A stretch of 64,000 nt of DNA from Formivibrio citricus (GCF_900115065.1 NZ_FOVE01000008.1:62001-126000), one strand, 5' to 3'; numbered from the stretch's first letter, positions 9,852 through 22,217 are shown. The notes: a model not told the origin generated them from the letters alone. Numbers and translations: made by a program.

Positions 9852-10628
9852 ATGGAACTCGTATATGTCATCTCCGGCCTAGCGGTCGGGTTCACCGTGG
9901 GATTGACCGGCGTCGGCGGCGGTTCGCTGATGACGCCGATCCTGCTCTGGCTCGGAATCAACCCGGCCACCGCGGTCGGCACCGATCTGCTCTATGCCGC
10001 GATCACCAAGGCCGGCGGCGTGGTGGTGCATCAGCGCAACCGCAATATCGACTGGAAAGTCACGGGACTGCTGGCCTCCGGAAGCCTGCCTGCAGCCCTG
10101 CTGACCGTACTGGCCTTGCACATCCTCAAACCGGATGTCGCCATTCTCAACGCCATCATCACGCATGCACTGGGCTTTGCGCTGCTCCTGACAGCCAGCG
10201 CGATCATCTTCAAAAAGCGGCTGATGGCTCTGATCCAGAAACACGCGGGGCATTGGCTCAACCTGCCGGCGGCCAAACTCGGAAAAGCCACCGTGCTGAC
10301 CGGCATCGCGCTGGGGATCATTGTCACGCTCTCGTCCATCGGCGCTGGCGCCCTCGGCACCCTGGCACTCTTCCTGCTCTATCCGCTGCTGCCGACCTCG
10401 CGTCTGGTCGGCACGGAAATCGCCCATGCGGTTCCGCTGACAGCCATTGCCGGGTTAGGCCATGCGGGACTCGGCCACGTCGACTGGTGGACGCTGGTCA
10501 GCCTGCTGACCGGTTCGCTTCCCGGCATCTGGCTCGGTAGCCACCTCACCCACCATGCGCCGGATCGCATCCTGCGCCCCTGCCTGGCCGTGATGCTGGC
10601 GATGGTCGGGGGCAAGTTGATCATGTAG
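9852..10628 (+). CDS. TauE/SafE-family sulfite or sulfonate exporter
   Basis: Inner-membrane permease of 258 residues with about eight hydrophobic segments. It opens with the family signature around GLTGVGGGSLMTPILL, then GTDLLYAAITKAGG, and has a second half with an analogous glycine-rich repeat (SSIGAGALGTLALFLLYP). Relatives export sulfite, sulfoacetate or related anions. Divergence from cysB, about 100 bases away, suggests CysB control and a sulfur-linked role. Substrate is inferred from context only. Confidence 0.82.
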   Translation: MELVYVISGLAVGFTVGLTGVGGGSLMTPILLWLGINPATAVGTDLLYAAITKAGGVVVHQRNRNIDWKVTGLLASGSLPAALLTVLALHILKPDVAILNAIITHALGFALLLTASAIIFKKRLMALIQKHAGHWLNLPAAKLGKATVLTGIALGIIVTLSSIGAGALGTLALFLLYPLLPTSRLVGTEIAHAVPLTAIAGLGHAGLGHVDWWTLVSLLTGSLPGIWLGSHLTHHAPDRILRPCLAVMLAMVGGKLIM

Positions 10629-10702
10629 GCAGGGCTTGAGCAAGCGCTCCCGCCCAAGAAACCACCTGATTCGCGTTCGTCAATTTTTGGGACTGCTTTG
10701 TA

Positions 10703-10844
10703 GAATTTGTTCACGGTCTGTCGCGAGAAGCCGTCAGCGGGGTGAAGCGCAGCGCAGGAACCGGAGTTTATGCGGATAAATGAGGATTCCGGGCTGCACA
10801 TGAGCCCTATCACGGCTTCGCAGCAAGAGCGTGAACTGGTTCTT
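10703..10844. repeat. Palindromic intergenic repeat R1 (about 140 bp)
   Basis: Long imperfect inverted repeat: the left end reads TTGTTCACGGTCTGTCGCGA, and the right end, read inward, CAGTTCACGCTCTTGCTGCG. Related elements lie at 18013-18108, 48112-48170, 54684-54778 and 58003-58148. All share TGTCGCGAGA/TTGCTGCGA-type arms and sit between genes. The remaining bases between the exporter stop and thiC hold this repeat and the thiC terminator only. Confidence 0.7.
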
Positions 10845-10883
10845 GGTTGTCAGTCACGCAGAAACGCCCATGCCGGGCGCACA

Positions 10884-10911
10884 AAAACGGCCCGCATCTG
10901 CGGGCCGTTTT
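10884..10911 (-). terminator. Intrinsic terminator of thiC
   Basis: Perfect 13-bp stem AAAACGGCCCGCA / TGCGGGCCGTTTT with a two-base loop. It ends in TTTTTG on the minus strand, 24 bases past the thiC stop. Confidence 0.85.
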
Positions 10912-10934
10912 CATGAAGTTATGAAGTGCGAAGC

Positions 10935-12978
<2,044 letters not shown>

Positions 12979-13148
12979 ACGAAGCTAAAGCAGTTGGGGA
13001 CTAAATGCAAGTAACTTTCATCTGATGTCCTTGCATGATGTTTTATGACCTTATTTTCAGAATCCGCCGCCTGCCACCCCAGACTTGCCTAAAATTTAAG
13101 CAAGACGTACAATCCGCTCCCTCCCCGTATTTCAGCACAAAACGCCCC

Positions 13149-14120
13149 ATGCAGATCGGCCCGTACTCTTTGCCCAACAATCTCGTTGTGGCGCCCATGG
13201 CCGGTGTGACGGATCGCCCTTTCCGCCAGTTGTGCCGGCGCTTTGGTGCGGGTTATGCGGTATCGGAGATGATTACGGCTGACAAGTCTTTGCGACTGTC
13301 GAAAAAAACCCTGCGCCGTGCCGATTTTGATGGCGAACCGTCGCCGATTGCGGTGCAGATCGCCGGCAGCGATCCGCACGAACTGGCTGCAGCCGCGCGC
13401 TACAACGTCGAACAGGGCGCGCAGATTGTCGACATCAACATGGGCTGCCCGGCCAAGAAGGTGTGCAACAAGCTGGCCGGCTCGGCCCTGTTGCAGAATG
13501 AAACGCTGGTGGCTGAAATTCTCACCGCAGTGGTTCGCGCGGTGGACGTGCCGGTTACGCTGAAAACCCGGCTGGGGTTTCGCAACGGAGAAGAAAACAT
13601 CCTGCGCGTGGCAAGGCTGGCCGAGGAATGTGGAATTGCCGCGCTGGCGGTACATGGCCGAACCCGCGAGGACATGTACAACGGCGAGGCGCGCTTTGAC
13701 CTGATCCGGGAAGTAAAGTCGCAGATCGGCATTCCGCTGATTGCCAATGGCGACATCGACAGCCCGCAAAAAGCCAGGACGGTGCTTGAGGCGACAGGGG
13801 CGGATGCCATCATGATCGGTCGCGCCGCGCAAGGCAGGCCGTGGCTGTTTCGCGAGATCGCCCATTTCCTGGCGACGGGCGAATTGCTGCCACCGCCGGG
13901 GCTGGAAGAAATTCGGGAAGTGCTGCTCGAGCATCTCGATGAGTTGCATGCCTTCTACGGCGAGTATTCCGGGTGCCGGATCGCCCGCAAGCACATCGCC
14001 TGGACGACATGCGGACTGGCGGGCAGCAACGAATTTCGCAGCCAAATGTATGGACTGGAAGATTGCGCAAGGCAGCGCGACGCAGTTAAGCAATATTTCG
14101 ATGGACTGATGGCAGGCTGA
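13149..14120 (+). CDS. dusB: tRNA-dihydrouridine synthase B
   Basis: FMN-dependent reductase that converts uridine to dihydrouridine in the tRNA D-loop. The protein has 323 residues after choosing ATG 13149, the start that matches the family (MQIGPYSLPNNLVVAPMAGV). Visible are APMAGVTDRPFR, the MGCPAKKVCNK block with the catalytic cysteine, HGRTREDMYNG and the phosphate-binding IGRAAQGRPW. It is followed by fis 76 bases later, the standard dusB-fis pairing in proteobacteria. Confidence 0.96.
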   Translation: MQIGPYSLPNNLVVAPMAGVTDRPFRQLCRRFGAGYAVSEMITADKSLRLSKKTLRRADFDGEPSPIAVQIAGSDPHELAAAARYNVEQGAQIVDINMGCPAKKVCNKLAGSALLQNETLVAEILTAVVRAVDVPVTLKTRLGFRNGEENILRVARLAEECGIAALAVHGRTREDMYNGEARFDLIREVKSQIGIPLIANGDIDSPQKARTVLEATGADAIMIGRAAQGRPWLFREIAHFLATGELLPPPGLEEIREVLLEHLDELHAFYGEYSGCRIARKHIAWTTCGLAGSNEFRSQMYGLEDCARQRDAVKQYFDGLMAG

Positions 14121-14196
14121 GACCTGCCGGACAAGCGACCAGACACATGGATCAGCCATCTCAAAACAAACAAAAATAAGCGGGACAGGAGAAATC

Positions 14197-14436
14197 ATGC
14201 ACAAACAGATCGACCAGATTGCCGAGGCCATCAATGGTGCGCTCGAACAGTACTTCCATGATCTGGACGGAGAAACGCCGTCCGGGGTGTATGACATGGT
14301 ACTGGCCCGCGTAGAAAAACCGTTGCTGCAAGCCGTGCTCAAGCGCGTAGACGATAACCAGACCAAAGCGGCGGACATGCTGGGCATCAACCGCAATACA
14401 CTGCGCAAAAAATTGCAAACCTACGGCCTGCTGTAA
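14197..14436 (+). CDS. fis: Nucleoid-associated protein Fis
   Basis: 79-residue DNA-bending protein, shorter than the 98-residue E. coli form as is common in betaproteobacteria. The C-terminal HTH reads [20 protein letters not shown] and is fully conserved. AGGAG lies nine bases upstream of the ATG. Located between dusB and purH, most likely in one transcript with dusB. Confidence 0.96.
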   Translation: MHKQIDQIAEAINGALEQYFHDLDGETPSGVYDMVLARVEKPLLQAVLKRVDDNQTKAADMLGINRNTLRKKLQTYGLL

Positions 14437-14468
14437 GCGGGCGTTTTACCTTCAAATCAGGAACCCCC

Positions 14469-16031
14469 ATGAGCAAAATCACCCGAGCATTGATCAGCGT
14501 ATCCGACAAGACCGGCGTCGTTGAGTTTGCCCAGGCACTGGCTGAGGCCGGTGTCGAGATCCTTTCCACCGGCGGCACCGCCAAGTTGCTGGCCGAAAAG
14601 AAAATCCCGGTGATCGAAGTCGCCGACTACACCGGCTTCCCGGAAATGCTCGATGGCCGCGTCAAGACGCTGCATCCGAAAATCCACGGGGGCATTCTCG
14701 GTCGCCGCGACCTGCCAAGCCATGTCGCCAAGATGGCCGAGCACGGCATCGGCAACATCGATCTGGTTTGCGTGAACCTCTATCCGTTCGAGGCCACCAT
14801 TGCCAAGCCGGATTGCCAGTTCGATGACGCCATCGAAAATATCGACATTGGCGGCCCAGCCATGGTGCGTTCCGCCGCCAAGAACCACGCGCACGTCGCC
14901 ATCGTGACCGATGCGGCTGACTACCAGCCGCTGATCGACGAAATGAAAGCCAACGACGGCGCGCTGACTTTGAATACCCGTCGCCAGCTGGCGAAGAAGG
15001 CATTCAGCCATACCGCCGCCTACGACGGTGCGATTTCCAACTACCTGACCGCGCTGTCCGACAATGGTGAAACCCAAGCCTACCCGCAGCGTCTGAACCT
15101 GCAATTCGAAAAAGTGCAGGACATGCGCTACGGCGAAAATCCGCACCAGTCCGCCGCGTTCTACCGCGATCTCGATCCGGCCGCCGGCAGCCTCGCCACC
15201 TACAAGCAATACCAGGGCAAGGAACTCTCCTACAACAACATCGCCGATGCCGATGCGGCGTGGGAATGCGTGAAGCAGTTCGATGAGCCGGCCTGCGTGA
15301 TCGTCAAGCACGCAAACCCCTGCGGCGTAGCCGTGGGCAAGGACAGCTACACCGCCTACCAACTGGCCTTTGCGACCGATACCACCTCGGCTTTCGGCGG
15401 CATCATCGCCTTCAATCGCGAGGTTGATGAAGACACCGTCGAGTTGGTTTCCAAGCAATTCCTTGAAGTGCTGATCGCTCCGGCTTACACCCCAGCTGCG
15501 CGGGAACTTCTGGCCAAGAAGCAGAACGTGCGCGTATTGGAAGTGCCGGTCGAACTGGGCAGCAACCGCTTCGACGTCAAGCGCGTCGGCGGTGGCCTGC
15601 TGGTGCAGACCCCGGATTCACACATTCTCAAGCTGGAAGACCTCAAGGTCGTGACCAAGAAGCAGCCCACGGCAGAACAACTCAAGGATCTGCTGTTCGC
15701 CTGGAATGTGGCCAAGTTCGTGAAGTCCAACGCCATCGTATTCTGCGGCAAGGGCCAGACGCTGGGTATCGGGGCCGGCCAGATGAGCCGCGTCGATTCC
15801 ACCAAGATTGCTGCGATCAAGGCCAAGAACGCCGGCCTTGGCCTGAGCGGCTCGGTCTGCGCCTCGGATGCTTTCTTCCCGTTCCGCGACGGCGTGGACG
15901 TGATCGCCGAAAACGGCGTATCGGCCATCATCCAGCCGGGCGGTTCGATGCGCGACGAGGAAGTGATCGCGGCTGCCGACGAGCATGGCATTGCGATGGT
16001 AGTGACCGGCGTTCGTCACTTTAGGCATTAA
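14469..16031 (+). CDS. purH: Bifunctional AICAR formyltransferase / IMP cyclohydrolase
   Basis: Carries out the last two steps of IMP synthesis. The protein has 520 residues. The N-terminal MGS-like cyclohydrolase domain shows [17 protein letters not shown]. The C-terminal transformylase domain shows [14 protein letters not shown], the KHANPCGVA motif with the catalytic Lys-His, and the end [25 protein letters not shown] precedes the ATG. It starts 32 bases after fis and shares direction with purD downstream. Confidence 0.97.
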   Translation: MSKITRALISVSDKTGVVEFAQALAEAGVEILSTGGTAKLLAEKKIPVIEVADYTGFPEMLDGRVKTLHPKIHGGILGRRDLPSHVAKMAEHGIGNIDLVCVNLYPFEATIAKPDCQFDDAIENIDIGGPAMVRSAAKNHAHVAIVTDAADYQPLIDEMKANDGALTLNTRRQLAKKAFSHTAAYDGAISNYLTALSDNGETQAYPQRLNLQFEKVQDMRYGENPHQSAAFYRDLDPAAGSLATYKQYQGKELSYNNIADADAAWECVKQFDEPACVIVKHANPCGVAVGKDSYTAYQLAFATDTTSAFGGIIAFNREVDEDTVELVSKQFLEVLIAPAYTPAARELLAKKQNVRVLEVPVELGSNRFDVKRVGGGLLVQTPDSHILKLEDLKVVTKKQPTAEQLKDLLFAWNVAKFVKSNAIVFCGKGQTLGIGAGQMSRVDSTKIAAIKAKNAGLGLSGSVCASDAFFPFRDGVDVIAENGVSAIIQPGGSMRDEEVIAAADEHGIAMVVTGVRHFRH

Positions 16032-16035
16032 GCCA

Positions 16036-16157
16036 GTGAGGGGGAAGGAGTGAGGTGTGAGGTGTGAAAGCCTTTAACCGTAACCTTCCCTTTTTTGATT
16101 TACCAATCTGTGAGTGCGCGAGGTTTTACCCCTCACTCCTCACCCCTCTCACCTCAC
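16036..16157. repeat. GTGAGG-type inverted repeat between purH and purD
   Basis: GTGAGGGGGAAGGAGTGAGG pairs imperfectly with CCCTCACTCCTCACCCCTCT across about 55 bases, forming a long hairpin in the purH-purD spacer. It may stabilise or partly separate the two messages (inference). Confidence 0.6.
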
Positions 16158-16166
16158 GGGGTCAAA

Positions 16167-17441
16167 ATGAATATTCTCGTAGTGGGTTCCGGCGGTCGCG
16201 AGCACGCGCTGGCCTGGAAAATTTTGCAGTCCGAGCGCGTGGGCAAGGTGTTCGTGGCGCCAGGCAATGCCGGCACGGCGCTGGAGCCGGGTCTCACCAA
16301 CGTGGAAATCACGGCGATTCCCGAACTGATCGAATTCGCCCGGCGCGAAAACATCGCTTTCACCGTGGTCGGCCCGGAAGCGCCGCTGTCGCAAGGCATC
16401 GTCGATGCCTTCCGTGCCGCAGGCTTGCGCATTTTCGGCCCGACACGCGCCGCGGCCCAGCTTGAATGGTCCAAGGGATTTGCCAAGGATTTCCTGGCCA
16501 AGCACGCGATTCCGACCGCGAAATACCAGACCTTCTCCGACGCCAAACTCGCGCATGACTACATCGACGCCAACGGCGCACCGATCGTGATCAAAGCCGA
16601 CGGCCTCGCTGCCGGCAAGGGCGTGATCGTGGCGATGACCCTTGATGAGGCACATACCGCCATCGACGACATGCTCGAAGGCAACCGCTTTGGCGATGCC
16701 GGTGCGCGCGTCGTGATCGAGGAATTCCTCGCCGGCGAAGAAGCCAGCTTCATCGTGATGGTGGACGGCAACAACGTGCTGCCAATGGCCACCTCGCAAG
16801 ACCACAAGCGTCTGCTTGATGCGGACCAGGGACCGAACACAGGCGGCATGGGCGCTTACAGCCCGGCGCCGGTCGTGACACCGGACGTGCATGCCCGCGT
16901 GATGCGCGAGATCATCCTGCCGACAGTGGAAGGCATGAAGAAGGACGGCACGGTCTACACCGGCTTCCTCTATGCCGGCCTGATGATCGACGAAGCCGGC
17001 GCGCCGAAGGTTATCGAATTCAACTGCCGCTTCGGCGACCCGGAAACCCAGCCGATCATGCTGCGTCTGAAGTCCGACTTCGTGGCGCTGCTGGAAGCCG
17101 GCATCGACGGCAAGCTCGACCAGGTCGAAGCCGAATGGGATCGGCGCGTGGCGCTGGGCGTGGTACTGGCTGCCGCCAACTACCCGGAAACCCCGCGCAA
17201 GGGCGACGTCATCGAAGGCTTGCTCGGCAAGCTCGAAGACGGGCATGTATTCCACGCCGGAACCGAGCTCAACGCCGAAGGCAAGCCGGCAACTTCCGGT
17301 GGCCGTGTGCTGTGCGTGACCGCATTCGGCGAGAACTTCAAGGCCGCGCAGAAACGCGCCTACGAAATTACCGCCGGCATCCGCTTCGACGGCATGCAGT
17401 ACCGCAAGGACATCGGCTGGCGCGCAATTGACCGCAAGTAA
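16167..17441 (+). CDS. purD: Phosphoribosylamine-glycine ligase
   Basis: ATP-grasp enzyme that joins glycine to phosphoribosylamine in purine synthesis. The protein has 424 residues from ATG 16167, where MNILVVGSGGREHALAW matches the family start; the open frame to 16095 runs through the palindromic spacer and is not used. Visible motifs include GPEAPLSQGI, KADGLAAGKGV, the DHKRL and GGMGAYSPAP segments, and EFNCRFGDPETQ with metal ligands. Followed by an intrinsic terminator. Confidence 0.97.
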   Translation: MNILVVGSGGREHALAWKILQSERVGKVFVAPGNAGTALEPGLTNVEITAIPELIEFARRENIAFTVVGPEAPLSQGIVDAFRAAGLRIFGPTRAAAQLEWSKGFAKDFLAKHAIPTAKYQTFSDAKLAHDYIDANGAPIVIKADGLAAGKGVIVAMTLDEAHTAIDDMLEGNRFGDAGARVVIEEFLAGEEASFIVMVDGNNVLPMATSQDHKRLLDADQGPNTGGMGAYSPAPVVTPDVHARVMREIILPTVEGMKKDGTVYTGFLYAGLMIDEAGAPKVIEFNCRFGDPETQPIMLRLKSDFVALLEAGIDGKLDQVEAEWDRRVALGVVLAAANYPETPRKGDVIEGLLGKLEDGHVFHAGTELNAEGKPATSGGRVLCVTAFGENFKAAQKRAYEITAGIRFDGMQYRKDIGWRAIDRK

Positions 17442-17452
17442 TCCAGCCCTTG

Positions 17453-17492
17453 AAACAACAACGCCACGGTTTTCGCCGTGGCGTTGTTGTTT
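17453..17492. terminator. Bidirectional intrinsic terminator after purD
   Basis: Stem ACAACAACGCCACGG / CCGTGGCGTTGTTGT with a TTTTCG loop, followed by TTTG on the plus side and preceded by an A-tract. It lies between the convergent purD and NifX-like genes, so it may serve both. Confidence 0.85.
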
Positions 17493-17504
17493 GTATTGTA
17501 CGGC

Positions 17505-17930
17505 TCAATGGCAACCGCAACCGCCGCCACAACCGCCTTCTGAATGGTTTTCGCCGCCGCAACATTCGTGATCTTCATCATCCGAATGACCACCGCAGCC
17601 GCAGCCCCCCCCGCAACCTTCCAGCACCAACTCCTCGGCATCGCCGTTTTGCAAGGCCATCAAGGCCAGCCCTGCCGTTTCTGCTTCCGTAGCAAAAACG
17701 TGAATGCCTTGGTCGGAAAACGCCTGAAGCAGCTGGGGCGCCATGCCGGCGCACAGTACGACATCGACCGCAATCGGTTCCTCGGCGGAACCTTCCGGCT
17801 CGCCATGCGAGAAAGTCCTGTGCTCGCCCGACTCGGCATCGAAAACCAGCAAGTGCTCGGTTTCAGTGAATTCGGGATGCAATTTGGCGTCCAGCCCTTC
17901 CGGGCCACTAACGGGGATACAGATTTTCAT
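17505..17930 (-). CDS. NifX/NifB-C-like (dinitrogenase iron-molybdenum cofactor family) protein with Cys/His tail
   Basis: 141-residue protein. The first 105 residues have the NifX-like fold signature (MKICIPVSGPEGLDAKLHPE, VDVVLCAGMAPQLLQAFSDQGIHVF). Relatives bind iron-sulfur or iron-molybdenum cofactor precursors. The last 37 residues form a tail with eight cysteines and four histidines (GCGGGCGCGG, HECC, GGCGGGCGCH) that looks like a metal-binding or metal-storage extension. I start at ATG 17930; the 26 upstream residues are not family-like. No nif genes are in the window, so the substrate is unknown. It lies between purD and trpB2 without obvious partners. Confidence 0.75.
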   Translation of the reverse strand: MKICIPVSGPEGLDAKLHPEFTETEHLLVFDAESGEHRTFSHGEPEGSAEEPIAVDVVLCAGMAPQLLQAFSDQGIHVFATEAETAGLALMALQNGDAEELVLEGCGGGCGCGGHSDDEDHECCGGENHSEGGCGGGCGCH

Positions 17931-18012
17931 GGGATTCTCTCTGGGACAGATCGGCCGAGAGTACAAGCAGATCAGGATGTCCGCAAGTATCCGGCAAAAT
18001 CGCAGCAATATA

Positions 18013-18108
18013 GGGGGAGGCCCCTGTCGCGAGTCAGGCGAGGCTCCCGCAAAAATATGTCTGCAAGAACCAGGCCTCGTCAGTTTCGCAGCAAGATCGA
18101 GAACCGGA
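18013..18108. repeat. Palindromic intergenic repeat R2
   Basis: A diverged member of the R1 family: the left arm has CCCCTGTCGCGAGTCAGG, and the right arm, read inward, GATCTTGCTGCGAAACTGAC. It fills the gap between trpB2 and the NifX-like gene, both on the minus strand. Confidence 0.5.
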
Positions 18109-18110
18109 TC

Positions 18111-19466
18111 TTAAACAGGAACGCTGGGGAGTCGATGCAAGGCTGCGGCTATTTCTTCTTCCGGGTACACATAATCTTCCAGTTGCCCGGCAAAGAATTT
18201 GTCGTAGGACGCCATATCGAAATGGCCGTGGCCGGACAGATTGAACAATAGCGTCTTGGCTTCTCCGGCCTCGTTGCAGCGCTTCACTTCTTCGATCACC
18301 GCGCTGATCCCGTGACAGGATTCCGGTGCGGGGATGATGCCCTCTGCACGGGCAAAGGCGACCCCCGCGTCAAAGGTAGCCAATTGCGGCACAGCCACAG
18401 CTTCGATCAGCTTTTCGTTATACAACTGTGAAACAAGGCTGGATGCGCCGTGATAACGCAAACCGCCGGCATGGATCGACGGGGGCATGAAGTCGTGACC
18501 CAAAGTGTATTGCAGCATCATCGGGGTCATGCCTGCGGTATCGCCATAGTCATAAGCGTAATGGCCACGAGTCAGGCTAGGACAAGAGGTTGGCTCAACA
18601 GCCACCAAGCGCACATTCTTGCCGGCGGCTTTGTCGGCGAGGAACGGGAAAGCAATGCCGCCGAAATTGGAACCGCCCCCGCACGGAGCAAACACCATGT
18701 CCGGATATTCCCCGATCATTTCCAGCTGCTTCTTGGCTTCGAGGCCGATCACGGTCTGATGCAGCAACACATGATTGAGCACGGAACCAAGCGAGTATTT
18801 GGTATCGGCGCGGCTGGCGGCTTCTTCCACGGCTTCAGAGATGGCGATACCCAGCGAGCCGGGATTGTCAGGATCAGCCGCCAGCAGGCGGCGGCCATAT
18901 TCGGTGACCGGGGTCGGGCTGGCGAGCACTTCCGCGCCCCAAGCCTGCATCATCGAGCGACGGAACGGCTTTTGCTGGTAACTCACTTTGACCATGAAGA
19001 TGCGAACTTCTATGCCGAACATGTGCCCGGCCAGCGCCAGCGAAGAACCCCATTGGCCTGCGCCGGTTTCGGTAGTCAACCGTTTGATACCGGCCTGTTT
19101 GTTGTAATACGCCTGTGCGATTGCGGAATTGAGCTTGTGCGAACCGGCGGGCGAAACACCCTCATATTTGTAAAATATCTTGCACTTGGTACCGAGCGCA
19201 GTTTCCAAGCGATGGGCGCGGAACAAGGGGGCGGGCCGCCACATGGTATAGGCTTGGCGTACTTCGTCCGGAATCTTGATCCAGCGTTCGTGAGAAACTT
19301 CCTGCTCAATGATGTTGTCCGGGAAGATGGCTGTGAGCGCATCCGGCCCGACCGGCTTGCCATCCGGCCCCAGCGGCGGGGCAGGGGGATTGGGCATGTC
19401 GGCCACCACGTTGTACCAATGTGTCGGAATGTCTTTTTCTTCCAGGATGTACTTGGTTTGTTGCAT
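18111..19466 (-). CDS. trpB2: TrpB2-type tryptophan synthase beta chain
   Basis: PLP enzyme that makes tryptophan from indole and serine. The protein has 451 residues, about 50 longer than classical TrpB. It has the TrpB2 features: an extended N-terminus ([13 protein letters not shown]), [13 protein letters not shown], and the PLP lysine in [17 protein letters not shown] is the phosphate-binding loop, and the C-terminus ends near [13 protein letters not shown] lies just before the ATG. No trpA is adjacent, which is typical of TrpB2, thought to salvage indole or act without the alpha subunit. Confidence 0.93.
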   Translation of the reverse strand: MQQTKYILEEKDIPTHWYNVVADMPNPPAPPLGPDGKPVGPDALTAIFPDNIIEQEVSHERWIKIPDEVRQAYTMWRPAPLFRAHRLETALGTKCKIFYKYEGVSPAGSHKLNSAIAQAYYNKQAGIKRLTTETGAGQWGSSLALAGHMFGIEVRIFMVKVSYQQKPFRRSMMQAWGAEVLASPTPVTEYGRRLLAADPDNPGSLGIAISEAVEEAASRADTKYSLGSVLNHVLLHQTVIGLEAKKQLEMIGEYPDMVFAPCGGGSNFGGIAFPFLADKAAGKNVRLVAVEPTSCPSLTRGHYAYDYGDTAGMTPMMLQYTLGHDFMPPSIHAGGLRYHGASSLVSQLYNEKLIEAVAVPQLATFDAGVAFARAEGIIPAPESCHGISAVIEEVKRCNEAGEAKTLLFNLSGHGHFDMASYDKFFAGQLEDYVYPEEEIAAALHRLPSVPV

Positions 19467-19619
19467 GGAGCCTCCACAGCAAAAGCTTTGTTATTCGGGT
19501 TTTCCGCAATATTGTGCGCAATTCTTCCCGTCGACGTTGATTCGAGTCAAGTTGATTGCCGGCGGGCATTGCCACAGACCAATGTTAGAATCACGTCTTT
19601 GCTGCACTTCGCCCCCCCC

Positions 19620-21413
19620 ATGACCTCCCCGTTGCACCTTCTTCAGCACGTCTTCGGCTACCACGCCTTTCGCGGGGAGCAGGCGGCAATTGTCGATCAT
19701 CTGATCGGCGGCGGCGACGCGCTGGTGCTGATGCCCACCGGCGGGGGCAAATCGCTGTGCTACCAGATTCCCGCCCTGGCACGGCCCGGCTGCGGCGTGG
19801 TGGTTTCGCCGCTGATCGCGCTGATGCAGGACCAAGTCGACCAGCTCAAGGAGCTGGGCGTTGCAGCGGCCTTCCTCAACTCCACGCTGAGTTTGGAGGA
19901 ATCCCGTGAAATCGAGCAGGCATTCCTCGGTGGCCAGTTGAAGCTTCTCTATGTGGCGCCGGAACGGGCCGTCACCCCGCGCTTCCAGCGTTTGTTGCAA
20001 CAAGCAAATATCGCGCTGTTCGCCATCGACGAGGCGCACTGCGTTTCGCAATGGGGCCACGATTTCCGTCCGGAATACCTAGCGCTGTCGGTGCTCGCCG
20101 ACGCCTACCCCGGCATTCCGCGCATCGCGCTTACGGCCACGGCGGATCATGCGACGCAAGCCGAGATCATCGACAAGCTGCGCCTGGAATCGGCCAGCCA
20201 GTTCGTCGCGAGCTTCGACCGCCCCAACCTGCGCTACACCATCGTCGAGAAGAAGACCTCGAAAGACCAGTTGCTGACCTTCCTGCGCCGCGAGCACGAG
20301 GGCGACTCGGGCATCGTCTATTGCCTGTCCCGAAAGCGCGTCGAGGCCACGGCCGAATGGCTGCGCAGCAAGGAAATCCGCGCCCTGCCCTACCACGCCG
20401 GGCTGGATGCGGACGTGCGCGCCAGGAACCAGAACATCTTCCTGCGCGAAGAAGGCGTGGTCATGGTCGCGACCATTGCCTTCGGCATGGGCATCGACAA
20501 GCCGGACGTGCGCTTCGTCGCGCATCTCGACCTGCCCAAGAGCATCGAGAACTACTACCAGGAAACCGGCCGCGCCGGCCGCGACGGCTTGCCTGCGGAT
20601 GCGTGGCTCGCCTACGGGCTGAATGACGTGATCCAGCTCACCAACATGATCGAGGCCAGCGGCGCGCCCGAGGAGCAGAAAGATGTCGAGCGACGCAAGC
20701 TCGAAGCCATGCTCGGGTTATGCGAAACCACGGCTTGCCGTCGCCAGACGCTGCTCGGTTATTTCGGCGAGGAAGCCCGGCCCTGCGGCAACTGCGACAA
20801 CTGCCTGAACCCGCCGCAGCTCACCGACATGACCGAAGCCGCACGCAAGGCGCTCTCGTGCGTGTACCGCACCGGCAACCGTTTCGGCGTTGGCCATCTG
20901 GTCGATGTGCTGCAGGGCAAGCTCACCGACAAGGTGCGTGAATTCATGCACCAGCAGGTTTCCACCTTCGGAATCGGCAAGGAGCTGGACGAAGCGAGCT
21001 GGCGCGCGGTCTTCCGCCAGTTGCTCGCACGCGGCGCGCTGCGAGTGAGCCCAGAAGGCCACGGGGGGCTGGAACTTGCGGAGGCAGCCAAGCCGATCCT
21101 GCGCGGCGAGGTGCCGCTCTACCGCCGCGCGCGCATCGAGAAATTTCACTACCACGACAAGAACGCCGAATTCTCAACCGCCGAGGATCGCGCGCTCTGG
21201 CAGGCGCTGCGCGTGTGCCGCAAGCAGCTCGCCGACGAGCAGAACGTGCCGGCCTATGTGATCTTCGGCGATGCGACGCTCAAGGAAATGGTGCGCTTCA
21301 AGCCCGCCGACCATTACGAGATGGGCCGCATCACCGGCGTGGGCGACCGCAAGCTGGAAAAATACGGCGATGCGTTCCTGAAGGTCATAGCCGCAAACGC
21401 AGCAAGCCTTTGA
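19620..21413 (+). CDS. recQ: ATP-dependent DNA helicase RecQ
   Basis: 3'-5' helicase of RecF-pathway repair, 597 residues. In order: Walker [13 protein letters not shown] (about residue 40), the DEAH box in [20 protein letters not shown], motif [15 protein letters not shown], the RQC zinc cysteines ([22 protein letters not shown]), and an HRDC domain near the C-terminus. I place the start at ATG 19620 because the sequence before it is not family-like and is antisense to trpB2. No good ribosome site is visible. Divergent from trpB2. Confidence 0.96.
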   Translation: MTSPLHLLQHVFGYHAFRGEQAAIVDHLIGGGDALVLMPTGGGKSLCYQIPALARPGCGVVVSPLIALMQDQVDQLKELGVAAAFLNSTLSLEESREIEQAFLGGQLKLLYVAPERAVTPRFQRLLQQANIALFAIDEAHCVSQWGHDFRPEYLALSVLADAYPGIPRIALTATADHATQAEIIDKLRLESASQFVASFDRPNLRYTIVEKKTSKDQLLTFLRREHEGDSGIVYCLSRKRVEATAEWLRSKEIRALPYHAGLDADVRARNQNIFLREEGVVMVATIAFGMGIDKPDVRFVAHLDLPKSIENYYQETGRAGRDGLPADAWLAYGLNDVIQLTNMIEASGAPEEQKDVERRKLEAMLGLCETTACRRQTLLGYFGEEARPCGNCDNCLNPPQLTDMTEAARKALSCVYRTGNRFGVGHLVDVLQGKLTDKVREFMHQQVSTFGIGKELDEASWRAVFRQLLARGALRVSPEGHGGLELAEAAKPILRGEVPLYRRARIEKFHYHDKNAEFSTAEDRALWQALRVCRKQLADEQNVPAYVIFGDATLKEMVRFKPADHYEMGRITGVGDRKLEKYGDAFLKVIAANAASL

Positions 21414-21485
21414 TTCACTGTCGCCTTGAATGAGCGCCATCGCCAGATTCACGTAACCCTTGTTGCTGGCGGCCCTCCGACATGC

Positions 21486-22127
21486 TCAACCGCCCTGCGC
21501 CACTACCCGGTCGCGCCCCTGCGCCTTGGCCGTGACCAGCGCAGCATCAGCGCCGACCAGCATGTCTTCCAGCGTATCCGTTTCGCAGCGCAAGGCTGCG
21601 ATCCCGACCGAGACCGTCACGCCGAAGGTCTTGTTTTCCGTCGTGGTCACTTTCTGCGCACCCAGTTTCTCCCGGAAACGCTTGGCGACAGCCTGCGCAC
21701 CTTCAAGCGTGGTATCGGGCAGCAGCACCACGATCTCCTCGCCGGAATAGCGCCCCAGCAGATCGTAGTCGCGCACGGTATCCCTTGCGGCCTGCGAGAT
21801 GAGGCGGACCGCCATGTCGCCGGCAACGTGGCCGTAGCTGTGGTTGATCTTCTTGCATTCATCGAGGTCGATCAACAACACGGCGGCGCTACGTCCCGTA
21901 CGCTGTACGTAGTTGACCTGCCGTTCGGCCAGTTCCATGAAGCGCGTCCGGTTCCACAGACCGGTCAGCGCATCGGTTCCGCGCTCGACCTCGCACTGGT
22001 GATGCAGTTTTCGGGTCCGCTGCAGCAGCACCAGACAGACGATCAGCATCACGATCACCAGAACGCTGAGTGCGGCCAGCAGGGTAATCAGCGTCGCGGT
22101 CGGAAGATGGATAAACATGATTTGCAT
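21486..22127 (-). CDS. Small membrane GGDEF-domain protein with SGEEI signature
   Basis: 213 residues: one membrane segment (about 10-36), a short linker and a single GGDEF domain (50-213). Upstream contact residues are kept (IDLDE metal site, KINHSYGHVAGD). The signature loop reads SGEEI at 128-132 instead of GGDEF or GGEEF. Such first-position variants can still make cyclic di-GMP in some proteins, so activity is uncertain. There is no periplasmic sensor domain of any size. It is convergent with recQ and divergent from waaC. Confidence 0.8.
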   Translation of the reverse strand: MQIMFIHLPTATLITLLAALSVLVIVMLIVCLVLLQRTRKLHHQCEVERGTDALTGLWNRTRFMELAERQVNYVQRTGRSAAVLLIDLDECKKINHSYGHVAGDMAVRLISQAARDTVRDYDLLGRYSGEEIVVLLPDTTLEGAQAVAKRFREKLGAQKVTTTENKTFGVTVSVGIAALRCETDTLEDMLVGADAALVTAKAQGRDRVVAQGG

Positions 22128-22217
22128 TACCGGGTATCAACTCAATCAGTTTAGGCCCAGTTAACCTTGATTACAAAGCAGATCCGGGTAGATAGCTGAC
22201 AAAATTATCGTGCCCGG

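Noticed and set aside
18450-19619. N-terminal extension of recQ by 390 codons
   Set aside because: The extension is antisense to trpB2 and has no helicase features. The RecQ family starts at [20 protein letters not shown].
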